A DNA stretch of 64,000 nt, from assembly GCA_036924285.1 (NCBI GenBank), contig JAYKYS010000007.1:2914001-2978000 (forward strand). Reading direction: 5' to 3'. This document shows positions 11,934-23,110 of the stretch, one piece after another. The DNA comes from Asterella californica (taxonomy: Eukaryota > Streptophyta > Marchantiopsida > Marchantiales > Aytoniaceae). The translations under genes were made by a program, and so were the position numbers. Within the stretch, counting starts at the first letter, position 1. Each line of letters starts with the position of its first letter. Below the pieces are notes generated by a model. It did no database searches, had not been told where the DNA came from, and saw only the letters and a program-made list of their open reading frames with translations.

Positions 11934-12200
11934 ATCATATTTCTCAAAGGGACCACTTCTGCTATCTTACTAGTGCTTTTGCAAAAGATGATCGGCTCTT
12001 TTTTCGCTGAACTGTTAGAGGGTTTGTAGCAACCTAATTTCTGGTTTGTTCCTCTTTGAGCTATAAACTGTTGCCGCTATGAAGGCCTATATCATATTTC
12101 TCAAAGGGACCACTTCTACTGTCTTACTAGTGCTTTTGCAAAAGATGATCGGCTCTTTTTTCGCTGAACTGTGAGAGGGTTTGTAGCAAGTCAATTTCTG
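11934..12200. repeat. 157 bp direct tandem duplication just after the transposase stop
   Basis: ATCATATTTCTCAAAGGGAC at 11934 recurs at 12091. Each copy continues for about 110 bp to TTTGTAGCAA..AATTTCTGG with only a handful of changes. Confidence 0.9.
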
Positions 12201-13829
12201 GAGAAGTATAGAGAAGTCTCTTGGTTTTGACTGAAAACAGTACAAACAAAAAATCACATCGGTTACGAACTAACCACTTTACGCATATTCGCAACAATCC
12301 CAGGAAGTAAACGAGTAACCTATGATACGATCAGCTCAAGGTAGAATACCAAAAGCTCTTGCTCACAAGTGCAAAAGGTCTGGACACTAAGAATGGTGCA
12401 CTAAAGATATTGGTACCACCGCAGTCAAGAAATATTTCTGCATCAAGATCAAATCAGTGCAGGTTACCAAAGATCAAGAGCCGATGAGTACGCCGGAATC
12501 AAGCACTAAGAACTAAATAATCAAACTTCGACACTGATCAGTATAGACTTTATCGAACCATATCGTCAATCATTCGACCTTCAACAACAACAAAGCATGG
12601 GCCTGGCATGTAACACCACGACTGACTTCAACGGCTCCTTCCGTAGCTCGTTAGTAAATCTGAATTTCTCTTTTTCCCGGAGGTGGACAAGAAAAACCAG
12701 GTCATGTGCAGTATACTGTTTGCACTGAAGACATCGTATGGTTTACAGTTTGCTTCGCTCCATGGTGAAAAGCACTGCACTTTTCACATCCTGGAGATTT
12801 TACTTGGTGATATTAGATCAGGATAATCACTCGTCGTTGGCGGTTGGATGCTGCAGATGATCCAAACCTCTGGTTTCTGTACAGCCGTATTTGCTGTTCA
12901 ATAAAGTAAATCATGTAAGAGGATCCTTCTAATCAATGAGGTATTGTACACTGCTATAGGGTTCTAAGCTGCAAAAGAAGATGCGGAATTTCTTCAACAA
13001 CTTTACAACTTACGAAACGAGAGATTAGTAACCAGAGAGACGGGACAAGATTTTTTGAACTGTAAAGAAAGACATCTATAACCGAGACTGCAACAGAGGA
13101 TCCTGAAACTGCAGGCAACAATTTCGTCCACAACAACGTCAACTCAACTCGGAAGAAAGTTTCGGCCCATATCAACATCCTCTCATTACTTGGTTTACAC
13201 AATTCTTTTTTGCTACTAGTCTGCTAAAAGTATGTCTGATACTTATCAAGTGAAATTTCATTATAAAGAAAGAACTCTGTAGCATATGGAAGGGAAGAAT
13301 TCTAGTGACCTTTATTAGCAGGAACTAAAGTCGGCTGCAGGTCTCACAGTGCGGACATCAAGCTGCCTCTTTCGAGGCTGAGGCTCCGCATAGAGATATA
13401 GTATTCGGTTGTACTCAACACTCAGAACCAAACAATCGGAAAGATTTCAGAACGTGTTCTGACTTCAAAAGCGAAAAGAGTGTTGTCCGGTTGAGTCAAC
13501 AGATACGATTACTACGATCGGCTACGATATGCATATCATTCAGACAGGTTTAGAGAACACGAAGAAGTCAAAACACTGTGACAAATTTGATTTCCTACAT
13601 GGATACAGACTCCAACCGAACTGCAATGACTTAAGTCATTCCAAAAGGTCAACCAATCCACTAATCTGCAGCAAGAAACTGTTCTGGATACTGAAACTCC
13701 GAAAGGTGGCGATCCTAAAGCTTCTTGAGCAAGTGAATAATATTATCCTGGAAGCTACTTGCGTAATGAATAATAATATACAGGCAAAGAGCTAGTACAA
13801 GAAACCCACAGTGTGCACACAAGAAACCG
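12201..13829. other. Non-coding or unrecognised DNA
   Basis: Only short open frames, none with recognisable motifs. May include the 3' end of the transposon, but no terminal repeat was found. Confidence 0.4.
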
Positions 13830-13915
13830 ATCGATAACCTCCAGAAACAACTGACCGATGACAAAACTGACCGATAACCTCTAGAAAAGATCGATCGATA
13901 ACCTCCAGGCCGAAG
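13830..13915. repeat. Short tandem repeat with core (C/A)CGATAACCTCCAG
   Basis: The core CGATAACCTC(C/T)AG occurs three times with ACTGACCGATGACAAA between copies. Confidence 0.7.
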
Positions 13916-14081
13916 TATTGAACTACTATGTAATATCTTCGATGGGAGTTGAACTCATCTAGCTGGCCGTTCCAGCGAAAGTTCACTCCCCTCGCAAGAG
14001 GGGAGGAGGCTCAAGCCAATAAAATACTGAAACACTAAACACTTGTAACAAAAATAATCAAAACCTGGACTAGAAGAAAAA

Positions 14082-14303
14082 TCAAGGGATGTATCCTACA
14101 TGCTCCTCGCCTGGCTCTTCCCAACTCTGTTGCAGAGCTGACTGTAGAAACTGTGGAAACTGCTTTCTCTCTCTCCATCTCGCTGCATAAGAGAAATGCT
14201 TGTATACTTGAAAACGCTTCCTCCTAGGTTCACTCTCAGTCCAAGCATAACAAGCAGCCATCAAAAAGATATCCGGCTCCATCTCCAAAGACGCAGCGAA
14301 CAC
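14082..14303 (-). CDS. Unrecognised C-terminal exon or coding relic
   Basis: A 73-residue frame ending in a normal stop, with a protein-like composition (MEPDIFLMAACYAWTE, KHFSYAARWRERKQFPQFLQ). The reading frame is open upstream of its first Met. I recognise no family. It may be a relic of a transposon-encoded protein. Confidence 0.3.
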   Translation of the reverse strand: MFAASLEMEPDIFLMAACYAWTESEPRRKRFQVYKHFSYAARWRERKQFPQFLQSALQQSWEEPGEEHVGYIP

Positions 14304-14536
14304 AATACAAGAATCAGAAAAGTGTGGATAAAGCTCTCACAACCGGTCCAGACTCACTAATCTGACGAAGCATCTCGGTGCCCCATCCTCATCTGTCCTT
14401 GGTCAAGAGAACTTCCAGACGTCCTCTAGCACAGAGTCAAAACACGGTTTGCTCGAGATATCCTGCAAGGAGTCCAATCTGGTCTAAAATATCTGCTCAC
14501 CCGCCTTGGCCATGAGGATAAACAACTCAAAACACC

Positions 14537-14758
14537 TCGCTGTCTTGGGTAAACCGATGTTAGAGAGAAGAGCTGTAGGAAGGAAAATAGAAGTAGAACG
14601 AGAGAGCCTACAGAAAAATAATAGGACCAAAAGAAGAGCATGTGTCGAAAATAAGCTAAATACGAACCTCACTGTCTTGGGAAAAATCGAGGTTACAGAG
14701 AAGAGCTGTAGGAAGGAAAATAGAAGTAGAACGAGGGAGCCTACAGGAAAATAATCGA
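14537..14758. repeat. ~131 bp direct tandem duplication
   Basis: CTGTCTTGGG...AGAGAAGAGCTGTAGGAAGG...GAACGAG(A/G)GAGCCTACAG at 14540 recurs about 131 bp later at nearly full identity. Confidence 0.85.
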
Positions 14759-17700
14759 TTCAGCTTCGCTCTCAACCCCAGAGTCGTTAGTAGATATGCA
14801 GTAACCGTTCAGTTGGAAAGCGTCTCCTCGATAAAATATCCACCGACCATATATCTCGCATCCTTGAGTTCTTGTTCGCATGCAGACGACTAGAACGCAG
14901 ACGACAAGATCAGATTAGTCAGAATCCACTTAGAGAGGTCCAGAAAAGGACCTGCAAAACGGGAAATAACCAAGAGCGAGTATGACATCATCGGCATATC
15001 TTACTTGATTTCGATCATTTTGCTTGTGAGTTTTTGCAGTAGGAAAATCTACTACTCCAAGTAAGGATTCTAGGTTTCAGGCATAAAATAATCATAAATA
15101 AATCATACTGTAACTCATAAAGGCGATCCTCAGCGTATCACGGTTTTAAACAAAACTAGTCGATAGTAAATTATAGTTCTTTTCCTCTCTGACAGTTAGA
15201 GAATATTTTCGTAAACTTTTACACCCCTAATACCTAACTACGGCTCTAATAGGGCCACTCAAACTTTCTCCATATAAATTTATGACAAGTGTTGTAAAAT
15301 TTGTTATATACTCTTGTTGCAAATTTTCCGTACCACCAACAGAGGTGGTATGTAAAAATTTTATGTTTTTTACGTTCGGTAGTGAGCATTGGAAATATTA
15401 ATTTACATTATTGTTAACTCTTTGCTCTTGTTAAGATCTGAAAATGAAAACACGTAGAACGGATAAAAGGACTACAACGAGATTAAGACTACTGTAACAT
15501 CAAAGATGACTATAACGAGATTTTATTATAAGCCATTCTTTTTAATCTCCCACAATAAACGGAAAGGGTACTGAGCCTTTTCAGCCAGGAGCAGCAGTAC
15601 ATAAGTATAATTATCCACCTAGCACTGCTCCTGAACTGTTCAAGAACTCAGCAGTTACCGTTTAGTTTATAACCTAATCTTCAGTCAATTTTTTTAAAAA
15701 AATTTGCCAAGCGGTCGCTCATATGGTTTTGAGAGTACACTTATGGGTTGCTTCGATTATTCCAATTTGGATATAACATATAACAGTTAACTTAATCTAT
15801 AAATTTATTTTGATAATTATATATTTTTTTATGATTATTTCAAAAGTTCGCCGAAAGTGAACTGGGATTTATCTTACTTGATTTCGATTGTTTTGCTTGT
15901 GATTTTCTGCGGATATCTGTAGAGGTGCCTCTCTTTTATAGATGTCAAGCTGAGATCATAACCCTCTCTCATGGATCAAGAATATTTGAAAAATGTTTCA
16001 ACATTGACACCCTTATTTGTACATTTGTTGTAGAATATAAGCTGAATACAAAATGTAATGTTAGTAATAGTTATTCATGATGATTATACGAGAGAACATA
16101 TGTAAATCAGGATATCACTTGATTAAGTGATCATCTAGATATGAAAACCGAGCTCAAAACAATACAGAATACGGAAGAAGCCCGTGTAGCATTATGAAAT
16201 ATTCCAGATAGCTGATACAATAAACCGGACAAGAAAACAACATGTTATGAGATACCTCAAATAAGAAGTCATATTGAATACTACTTCTTTGAGTTGCTTT
16301 AGTTAGAGAGTTGTATGGTCTGGAGTAACTTGAATACTGATTAATTAGGTACTGTAATCATTTTTTGAAATCGATAATCTGGCAGTTTAACAAAGGCAGG
16401 ACCTTCTAGGTGCCTTTGGGTCGGAGTGCTGATCATTGATCAATCACAATGGTATAGGACTTGACATTTTCTTTGTAATAACATGAGATTGAAGTTTTGT
16501 AGGACATTGGTGTGCATTACTTTTGTGTTTGGAAGTTCAGTATGATGAATATGGATGTGAGCAATTGAAAATCTGTCTTAACTATCTTATTCGAGAGAAA
16601 TCATGATTAATAAACATCCGGATATATTATGAGTACATATTGATGTGTCTGAGAGGGAGAAACTCACAGAACATGTTGACGATCATGCTGGAAAATGAAT
16701 TCAACATTTCAAAATCTTTATCATACCAGAAGAAGGCAATCGTAAGGTAGAGCGTACTCATAAAGGGAAAGGTATCTTGAATGAGAGTACACCACAATGA
16801 TACACGAAAGAGGAGATCAAACTGAAAATGAAATACAAGAAGACATATTGGAAGTGCTTGCAGTATCGCATTGATCACAGTTAGAGGAAATTCTAGACAA
16901 CCTCAGTTAGTATAGTCATTCTTTATACATTTTGATCTTGTCACGTCATTTTTCCTAGTTGCTAGTTCAGGCAAGTGTGAAGTGACGTGCGCCGTTAGTG
17001 CCGGTAGTTTTGATAGTGTCATTGTGGTCGTTAGTAGAGTTTAATGGGTTGACATCATCAAAGAGTATATTTCGAGTTGGAACTTGTAGTCTCTTATTTT
17101 TCTCGAGTTGAATCTTCAAGCTCCTAGCTATGATAGATGCACTTAGTGAGTCGAACTTGGATTCTCTGCAAGCACAAGTGGCTTTGGCTTGATTCATGAG
17201 TGATCTGTTGCTGGTTGGCAGGTGTCTATGTATGTGTTCTCATAATACTTGAGAAAAGTCATTCACAAAGTTTTGATTGAGAAAAATCAGATCGTGAATT
17301 TTCTGCCAGTGGTATCTTCGGGTGGTCGCAGACTGATGATATCTTCAATTTGTGGAGTGGGGGTGATTTACGCTTCGCTTGGTATATTCCCGGAGTGATT
17401 TGGTGGAGGTTTGGTCGCTGGTTGGATCGAATTCTGGTCGCTGGTGACAATTTATCATTTTTTGAAATCTGACATTTGGCTGATGTACGGAAGTGCTGGT
17501 CAGATTTTATTGTGGTGGTCGGTTTTGGTCTGCAAAGGGTGCAATAGAAGCACACTGGACACTTCTAACGCAACTAAAATTGTTGGAAACAGAGTCTGTT
17601 TGAGTTCAGTTTTTGTGTTGTCGAGAATCAAAATGAAGATTTAAGACAGAATTGATGAAATCAGCAGGTTTGTAGTGGGTCATCAGAATATCGACACCAC

Positions 17701-18147
17701 CAACAAACGATGCATCCACTAAACCACCGCCGACAAATGAAGCAGCATCTCAAGCAAAGAAAGTCAAAACGGAACCACATTTGCAGAAAAGCGAATCTGA
17801 GTATTTGCGTCGATCGACAACCATAGTAAATTAGTTACAATGCCCGACGAGATACTCTGTGAAGTCGTCTCTAAACTACCGCCATCGATTGCACAGATTT
17901 CATCGAGTCTCAACACTCTCCAACCCCATCGAGTATGCATAGTGTAGCCAGCCTCCTCCGCTCTCCTATCGCAATGATAACATGCGATCCCACCAAAACA
18001 CCCAAAACCCTAGCCGCTCGCCGGGAACACCGTCTGCCGCTCTCCGGCCTGCGAACACAGTCTACCGCTCACCTGGCTACAGTGACAAGAAAGGGCGCCG
18101 CGTGCTAGCAAAGGGGTTTTATACCCGAACTTGTGGTTTAAAGCAAA
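14759..18147. other. AT-rich non-coding region
   Basis: No supported gene. At 15249 the 17 bp TAGGGCCACTCAAACTT matches the terminal sequence of the MITEs at 33157-33641, so an eroded MITE end is likely here. Longer minus-strand frames (16627-16878, 17259-17555) have no recognisable motifs. Confidence 0.4.
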
Positions 18148-18720
18148 GTAGTAGATTTAATAAACTAGAGAGCATATAGTTCCAGTAGTGGTTTCAACTT
18201 CAGCGACTTCTTATAAACAAACTATTAGAAGTCAAGAGTATATTTCAAAACTAGAATTATACTATACTAATAAAGTAGTTTTTATTTTAAATTTACCTCT
18301 TCTTAAAATTATGCTATTAAAGCAAGATAGTAGATTTAATAAACTTGAGATATGATATACAAGTCCGGTAGTGGCTTCAACTTCAATAACTTCTTCTTAG
18401 AAAACTATTAAGGACCGAGAGTATATTTCAAAACTCGAGTTATACTATACTAACAAGGTAGTTGTTATTCAAATTCACTTCTTCTTGAAGTAACGCTTTC
18501 AAAGCAAGGTAGTAGATTTAATAAACTCGAGATATGATATACATGTCCGGTAGATAGTGGTTTCAACTTCAGCGACTTTTTCTAAAAAAGCTATTGAGGA
18601 CCGAGAGTCAATTTCAAAACTTGAATTATACTATATTAATAAGATAGTTGTTATTTCAAACTTACTTTGAAGTTACACTATTCAAGCCCCGTAGTAGATT
18701 TAATAAACTTGAATTAAACT
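18148..18720. repeat. Tandem satellite array, ~182-186 bp monomer, about three copies
   Basis: The landmark GGTTTCAACTTCAGCGACTT recurs at 18191, 18373 (variant) and 18559, and GTAGTAGATTTAATAAACT at about 18150, 18328, 18510 and 18692. Monomers share an ACTCGAATTATACTATACTA block and an ACTTCTTCTTGAAGTTAC block. The length is in the range of many plant satellites. Confidence 0.85.
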
Positions 18721-19094
18721 TCTTCTTGCACTTTTAACCAAACGTTATCACCGATTTAGACACCCTACAACCGTTGAGTGAATAAATAATGATACATTTT
18801 GATATATCGCAAACTAGGAATTATGGTATTTTATTCTTAACCCTCTTTTAGCGAACTTCCTACCCTACTCTCGATAACCAAGAGTAGCATCGCTCCCGAT
18901 CTCACAGAAAGGATGTAGATGTAGACCGACCTAGGGTGATTTCACCTTCTCTTGTATTTCTTAAAGCAAAGCCTGTTGTGGATTATAAATCTCAACTAGA
19001 GTAGAATACTAAGTATTATTAATTTTAATTATATATTAAAAATATACATGATCGGTTAAATATTTTATGTATTTCTGAAAAAATGTGCAATGGT
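18721..19094. other. AT-rich spacer
   Basis: No gene, RNA or repeat recognised. Confidence 0.4.
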
Positions 19095-19830
19095 GTGCAA
19101 CGTCCCGTCTGAGTCAAGTTCCAAAATATGAAAATATATGGAGTCCGCGCATAAGAGTGCCTTGAACGACCACTCAAAAGACAACCGGCACTTTTAGCTT
19201 ATACAAAAACAACAGCAAGTTGTTATTTCAGGATCTTTATGTCTTGGTTGTCTTTATCTCCGGTCACTCTACAATGAGCGGCTGGTGTCTTTAAATGTGC
19301 GTCCTCTAGGGCACGCATTGACCTTATGTCCTAGTCATTTTTATCTCCGATTGCTCTATTATGAGCGTTGGACATCCTTAAACGAACGCCTATGAATGGA
19401 CAGACGCCTTTAAACGTTCGCCCAACAATGAGTGTTTGGGTGTCTTTTAACGGTAGCTCGACAATGAGCGACCAACGTCTTTAAATGAGCGTCCATGAAT
19501 GGACGATGGTCGTCTATAAGTGGATCTTCCATACTGTTTAAAACAACAATATTTTGATATTTACACGCATCATAAGATGATCAGAGTTAAGGACGATCCA
19601 CATAAGAACGTCCATGGGCGATCACTCAAAAGACGGCCGAAGTCTTTAGCTTACACAAATATCAATAACAAGTTGTTATTTCACTCGTATAAATATCAAG
19701 ATGTTGTCATTCTAGATAGTATCCTATGGCAAAACATGAGGTCAACTATTGTATTTTCATATAATGTGTGCAAGGTCCACTTATTAGTCAAATTTCAAAA
19801 TATGATAATATATGGAGTCCACGCATGGAA
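19095..19830. repeat. Repeat island: degenerate minisatellite between inverted-order duplicated blocks
   Basis: Between 19260 and 19510 the words CAATGAGCG, CTTTAAA(C/T)G and GCGTCC(A/T) recur in a decaying ~40-55 bp pattern. Two larger blocks occur on both sides but in swapped order: a TGGAGTCCGCGCAT block (19095, again about 19768) and a CACTCAAAAGAC...AGCAAGTTGTTATTTCA block (19168, again about 19620). Confidence 0.7.
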
Positions 19831-20714
19831 AGAAATCAATCAAATCATTCTTTTTAGCATCATTTGATCAAGACTCAAAAATATGTAGTTGATGAATTAT
19901 TCTCGCATAGAAGTTCAGCTAGACCACATCTTAACCATAAAGCATCTCTCACATTGCACCAAGTTTTCATATCATCAATGTCTTAAGCTTCATTTAATTG
20001 AGCCCGTGCTCTTATCATTGGACGAATCATGATCAGCAGATGAAGATCACAATCATACATGTTTGTTTGTTGAGACACTCGCGTAAAAAAAAATGACTCA
20101 CTATTAAAAATATTTTCATAATAGAATATGTACTTGGATATAAAATGTAATCAACTGTAGATATATATGTCCCAGCCAAGTATATTACACCATAATGCTT
20201 TCATAGCTCAAGTGGTATGACGATCTCCAACCACTTCTCGATATTCTTATAAATATCGATATATGCGTCCTTCGCGTAGATCGATATGATAAGATAATAG
20301 ATAGATCATTATAGTTTTTGTTGACTGAGTAATTCGTACCATCGCATATTTGAAATTCGTGCAACTTCTCGTACCAGAATGTGTGGAAAAATGCCATCCT
20401 AGTAAAGTCGATGACAGACTATACTCTTTGAGATAAATGACCATGAAAAAGAAGAGATATCACTCATTAATATTTGGCCGGGTTGGATGGATGCAATGGT
20501 GATGGGTGTCAGATTCTACAAGGATACACTAAAAATCTCCTTCCATGAATCAAGTTGGTCTATGTTTCTCGAGACTCAATCTGAACATAATCCAAATATA
20601 TCTCAATGCGGATCTATCCAAACATCAACGTCAAGACTCAAGACTTAAGGACCTACGAGTATTTTCCAAGACAAAAAATTAACATCCAACGTTGGACCAG
20701 GCTAACTTGATTTG
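19831..20714. other. Non-coding or unrecognised DNA
   Basis: A minus-strand frame at 20185-20397 has no recognisable motif. Nothing else is supported. Confidence 0.35.
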
Positions 20715-20945
20715 TCAACCACCTTCTTCTTGACTATTTTGTTCACGACTAGTCGATGCTTCTCCTTCATTGTCCATCTGTCGATATTGTGCTCGAGTCT
20801 GAACATTACTTCCATTCATCGATTCAACTATTGTCCTCTGAAGTGCAACTCGTTCTTCACTAGACATGGCTTCTTCCCAGTCTTCGTCTTGAGTAGAAAG
20901 AGTCTGATCGACAGTTTCTTGAGATGGAAGTGTAGAAAACATCAT
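20715..20945 (-). CDS. Acidic low-complexity coding relic
   Basis: A 76-residue frame rich in Glu, Ser and Gln (SSEERVALQRTIVESMNG and STSREQNSQEEGG at the end). It lies directly downstream, on the same strand, of the relic at 21000-21400 and could be its C-terminal tail. No family recognised. Confidence 0.3.
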   Translation of the reverse strand: MMFSTLPSQETVDQTLSTQDEDWEEAMSSEERVALQRTIVESMNGSNVQTRAQYRQMDNEGEASTSREQNSQEEGG

Positions 20946-20999
20946 CGAGAGTATCTCTGATCATTAAGTTGTCAATTAGAGGAACAACTCCTAGAGTAC

Positions 21000-21400
21000 C
21001 TTCAGCATGATATAAGAGTCAAACACTTGCATCATTTTGTCTACCACAGCTTGCGAAAGACGAAATTTAGAACCAATTTCATGGAACCTCTCGTGTATTT
21101 CTGCGTGTAACTTCGTACAGAACTCTTTCTCACCTAGGATTGTTGACTTCATGTAACTTGTTGTCAGTTTAGCTCCACCAAATCCATCTCAACGATTAAT
21201 CCATAAATATAGAGCATACTTTACTTGTTGTCGTACAACTCTGCTCTGATCAGAATGATGAGATCGTTTAGCATCATTCACTGAACTTCGATCAGCAACA
21301 ACGTTACGAACAGATTTGAAATCTCAAGCAGCAACTCCAACTTTTGGACTCTCAATAATCCGATAGTCGATAGTAACTCACGTCCAGACATTTAGCGATA
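21000..21400 (-). pseudogene. Decayed ORF with a helical segment reminiscent of a TFIIB-type cyclin fold
   Basis: One minus-strand frame, interrupted by two nonsense codons, reads DFKSVRNVVADRSSVNDAKR, then VRQQVKYALYLWINR, then SYMKSTILGEKEFCTKLHAE, then IHERFHEIGSKFRLSQAVVD and KMMQVFDSYIM. The alternation of charged and hydrophobic residues and the LSQAVVDKM segment resemble the first cyclin repeat of TFIIB-like proteins. This is only a resemblance. No zinc ribbon is visible upstream. A transposon-encoded protein is an equal alternative. Confidence 0.35.
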
Positions 21401-21449
21401 TTTATACCCTCGCAAGTAAGTCATCATGATAATCGGAAGTTAACACACA

Positions 21450-22070
21450 CTGCAAGTTTCAACTCTCACGAACTCTTTTTGACTGAAAAATGAGAATGAA
21501 AAAAACAATCGATACATATATGTAACTGTCTTTCTTCACTAGACTAATGACTAATGACAAAGGTGAAACCTTAATCCTAAGAAATATAATGAACCTTGAT
21601 ATCGATATCATGTTTCGTGTAGTAGCCATGCGAACTTCAAATGTTCTCTCTTGAGAACTGAACTTATCAGTATAACGGTTCATAAAACTGAGAGAACCTT
21701 CGTCGAAAATGTAACCTCTCGTGCAAAAAATTAATCTTAAAATCTGGACCTAAAATCTCTCCTAAAATCTAACTCTAAAAGCTTCTTCCGTCTCAAGAAA
21801 TACAAAGTGCAAGGTTCAACTCTCAACGACCTTCTGCCAAAAATGAGAAAGAAAATAATGAAAATTACTCGATTCTTATATATTTCTGCCTCTACTCCCA
21901 ATCTATGGAAACCTAATCCTACAATCTAGACCTAAAATCTCTCTTCAAACCTAACCGTAAAAACTTTGAGCGTCCTAGAAAATATGGAGTGCAAGATCCA
22001 ATCCTCAATGACCTTCTACCAAAGACGATAATGAAAAGAATATAAATTATCCGTTACTTGTATGTTTCAG
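21450..22070. repeat. Degenerate ~180 bp tandem repeat array
   Basis: The landmark GTGCAAG(G/A)TTCAACTCTCA is at 21806 with a weaker copy at 21989 (spacing 183), and GCAAGTTTCAACTCTCACG occurs at about 21451 (twice that spacing). Each is followed by a CCAAAAATGAGAA-like block and ACCTAAAATCTCTC. Confidence 0.6.
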
Positions 22071-22766
22071 CATCTCTTCTCTCTCGTGCCAAAACCTAAC
22101 CCTAATTGTTTATCGCTTCTCAAACCTAATCATACTTTTCTCCATGAGAAATCGTTTGGTACAAACCTATCCTTAAAAACTTGTGCTGTCTCAAAAAATA
22201 CAAGATCCAACCTAGACCTAAAATCTAATACTTCTGGTGAATCATAATCCTATCAGTTCATGCCAAAAATACTTCGCTAGATACTTAACTGTAATTACAT
22301 TTGACGTGCTTATGCATATAGACTGTAACTTCCAAAACTGAAAGCGAAACCTAACCAAAACAGTATTTTTCATCACCAAAAAACTCATCTGAACATAAAG
22401 ATATCGAAGTCTGATATTTTTACAAATAACTCAACGAAGTCAATTTGAGAGACTAAAAGACATGATTGTCTTCATCTATTATCTTGCATTGTTCTAGTGT
22501 TAATCATCATTTGATACTTTCACAGTCAAACATATCCATACTTATGATGTTAATGGAAATCAACAAAATATACTGATTTCATCCCTGAATCTAGTAAGAT
22601 TCAAATTTAGAAGTTACAAGCCATTCATTTCAGATTTCTCATCAATATCAATGTTAAACGTCTTGCAAAAAATTCTTTGTATTCATATAATACAACATAA
22701 CATAACAACACTAAGCTAGATAAGTATTGTTAACGGTCTGATATGTGTATAGCTAGAGATGTTCGA
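22071..22766. other. AT-rich spacer
   Basis: No gene recognised. Confidence 0.35.
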
Positions 22767-23110
22767 TATCTACACAACTTGTTGAGACATCAAAACGAGA
22801 ATGTACTCTTGTTGCAATATACATAACGTAGTCCGATATCTATATTTCAAATGCGTGTGTAAAAAATATCGATCTTGTAGTATAAAATCGATAATCAACA
22901 ATGTTGCAAAAACTACTTCCACCCTTGAATACAAAGATATCAATCTTCGATATCTACACAGCTTGTCATGACATCAAAACCAGTCCTATATTTATATTTC
23001 ACATGTGTATGGAAACAAAATTGATAATGATAATATAAATCTATAATCAACAATGTTGAAAAAATTACCTCAACTCCTGAATGCAAAGATAACGATGTTC
23101 GATATATATG
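22767..23110. repeat. Degenerate ~150-180 bp tandem repeat array
   Basis: TTCGATATCTACACA.CTTGT followed by GACATCAAAAC occurs at 22767 and 22947, with a truncated third unit near 23097. The intervening block ATAATCAACAATGTTG is at about 22900 and 23040. Confidence 0.7.

Noticed and set aside
18148..18720. Regularly spaced repeats as a CRISPR array
   Set aside because: Monomers are contiguous ~180 bp units without unique spacers, in a plant genome.
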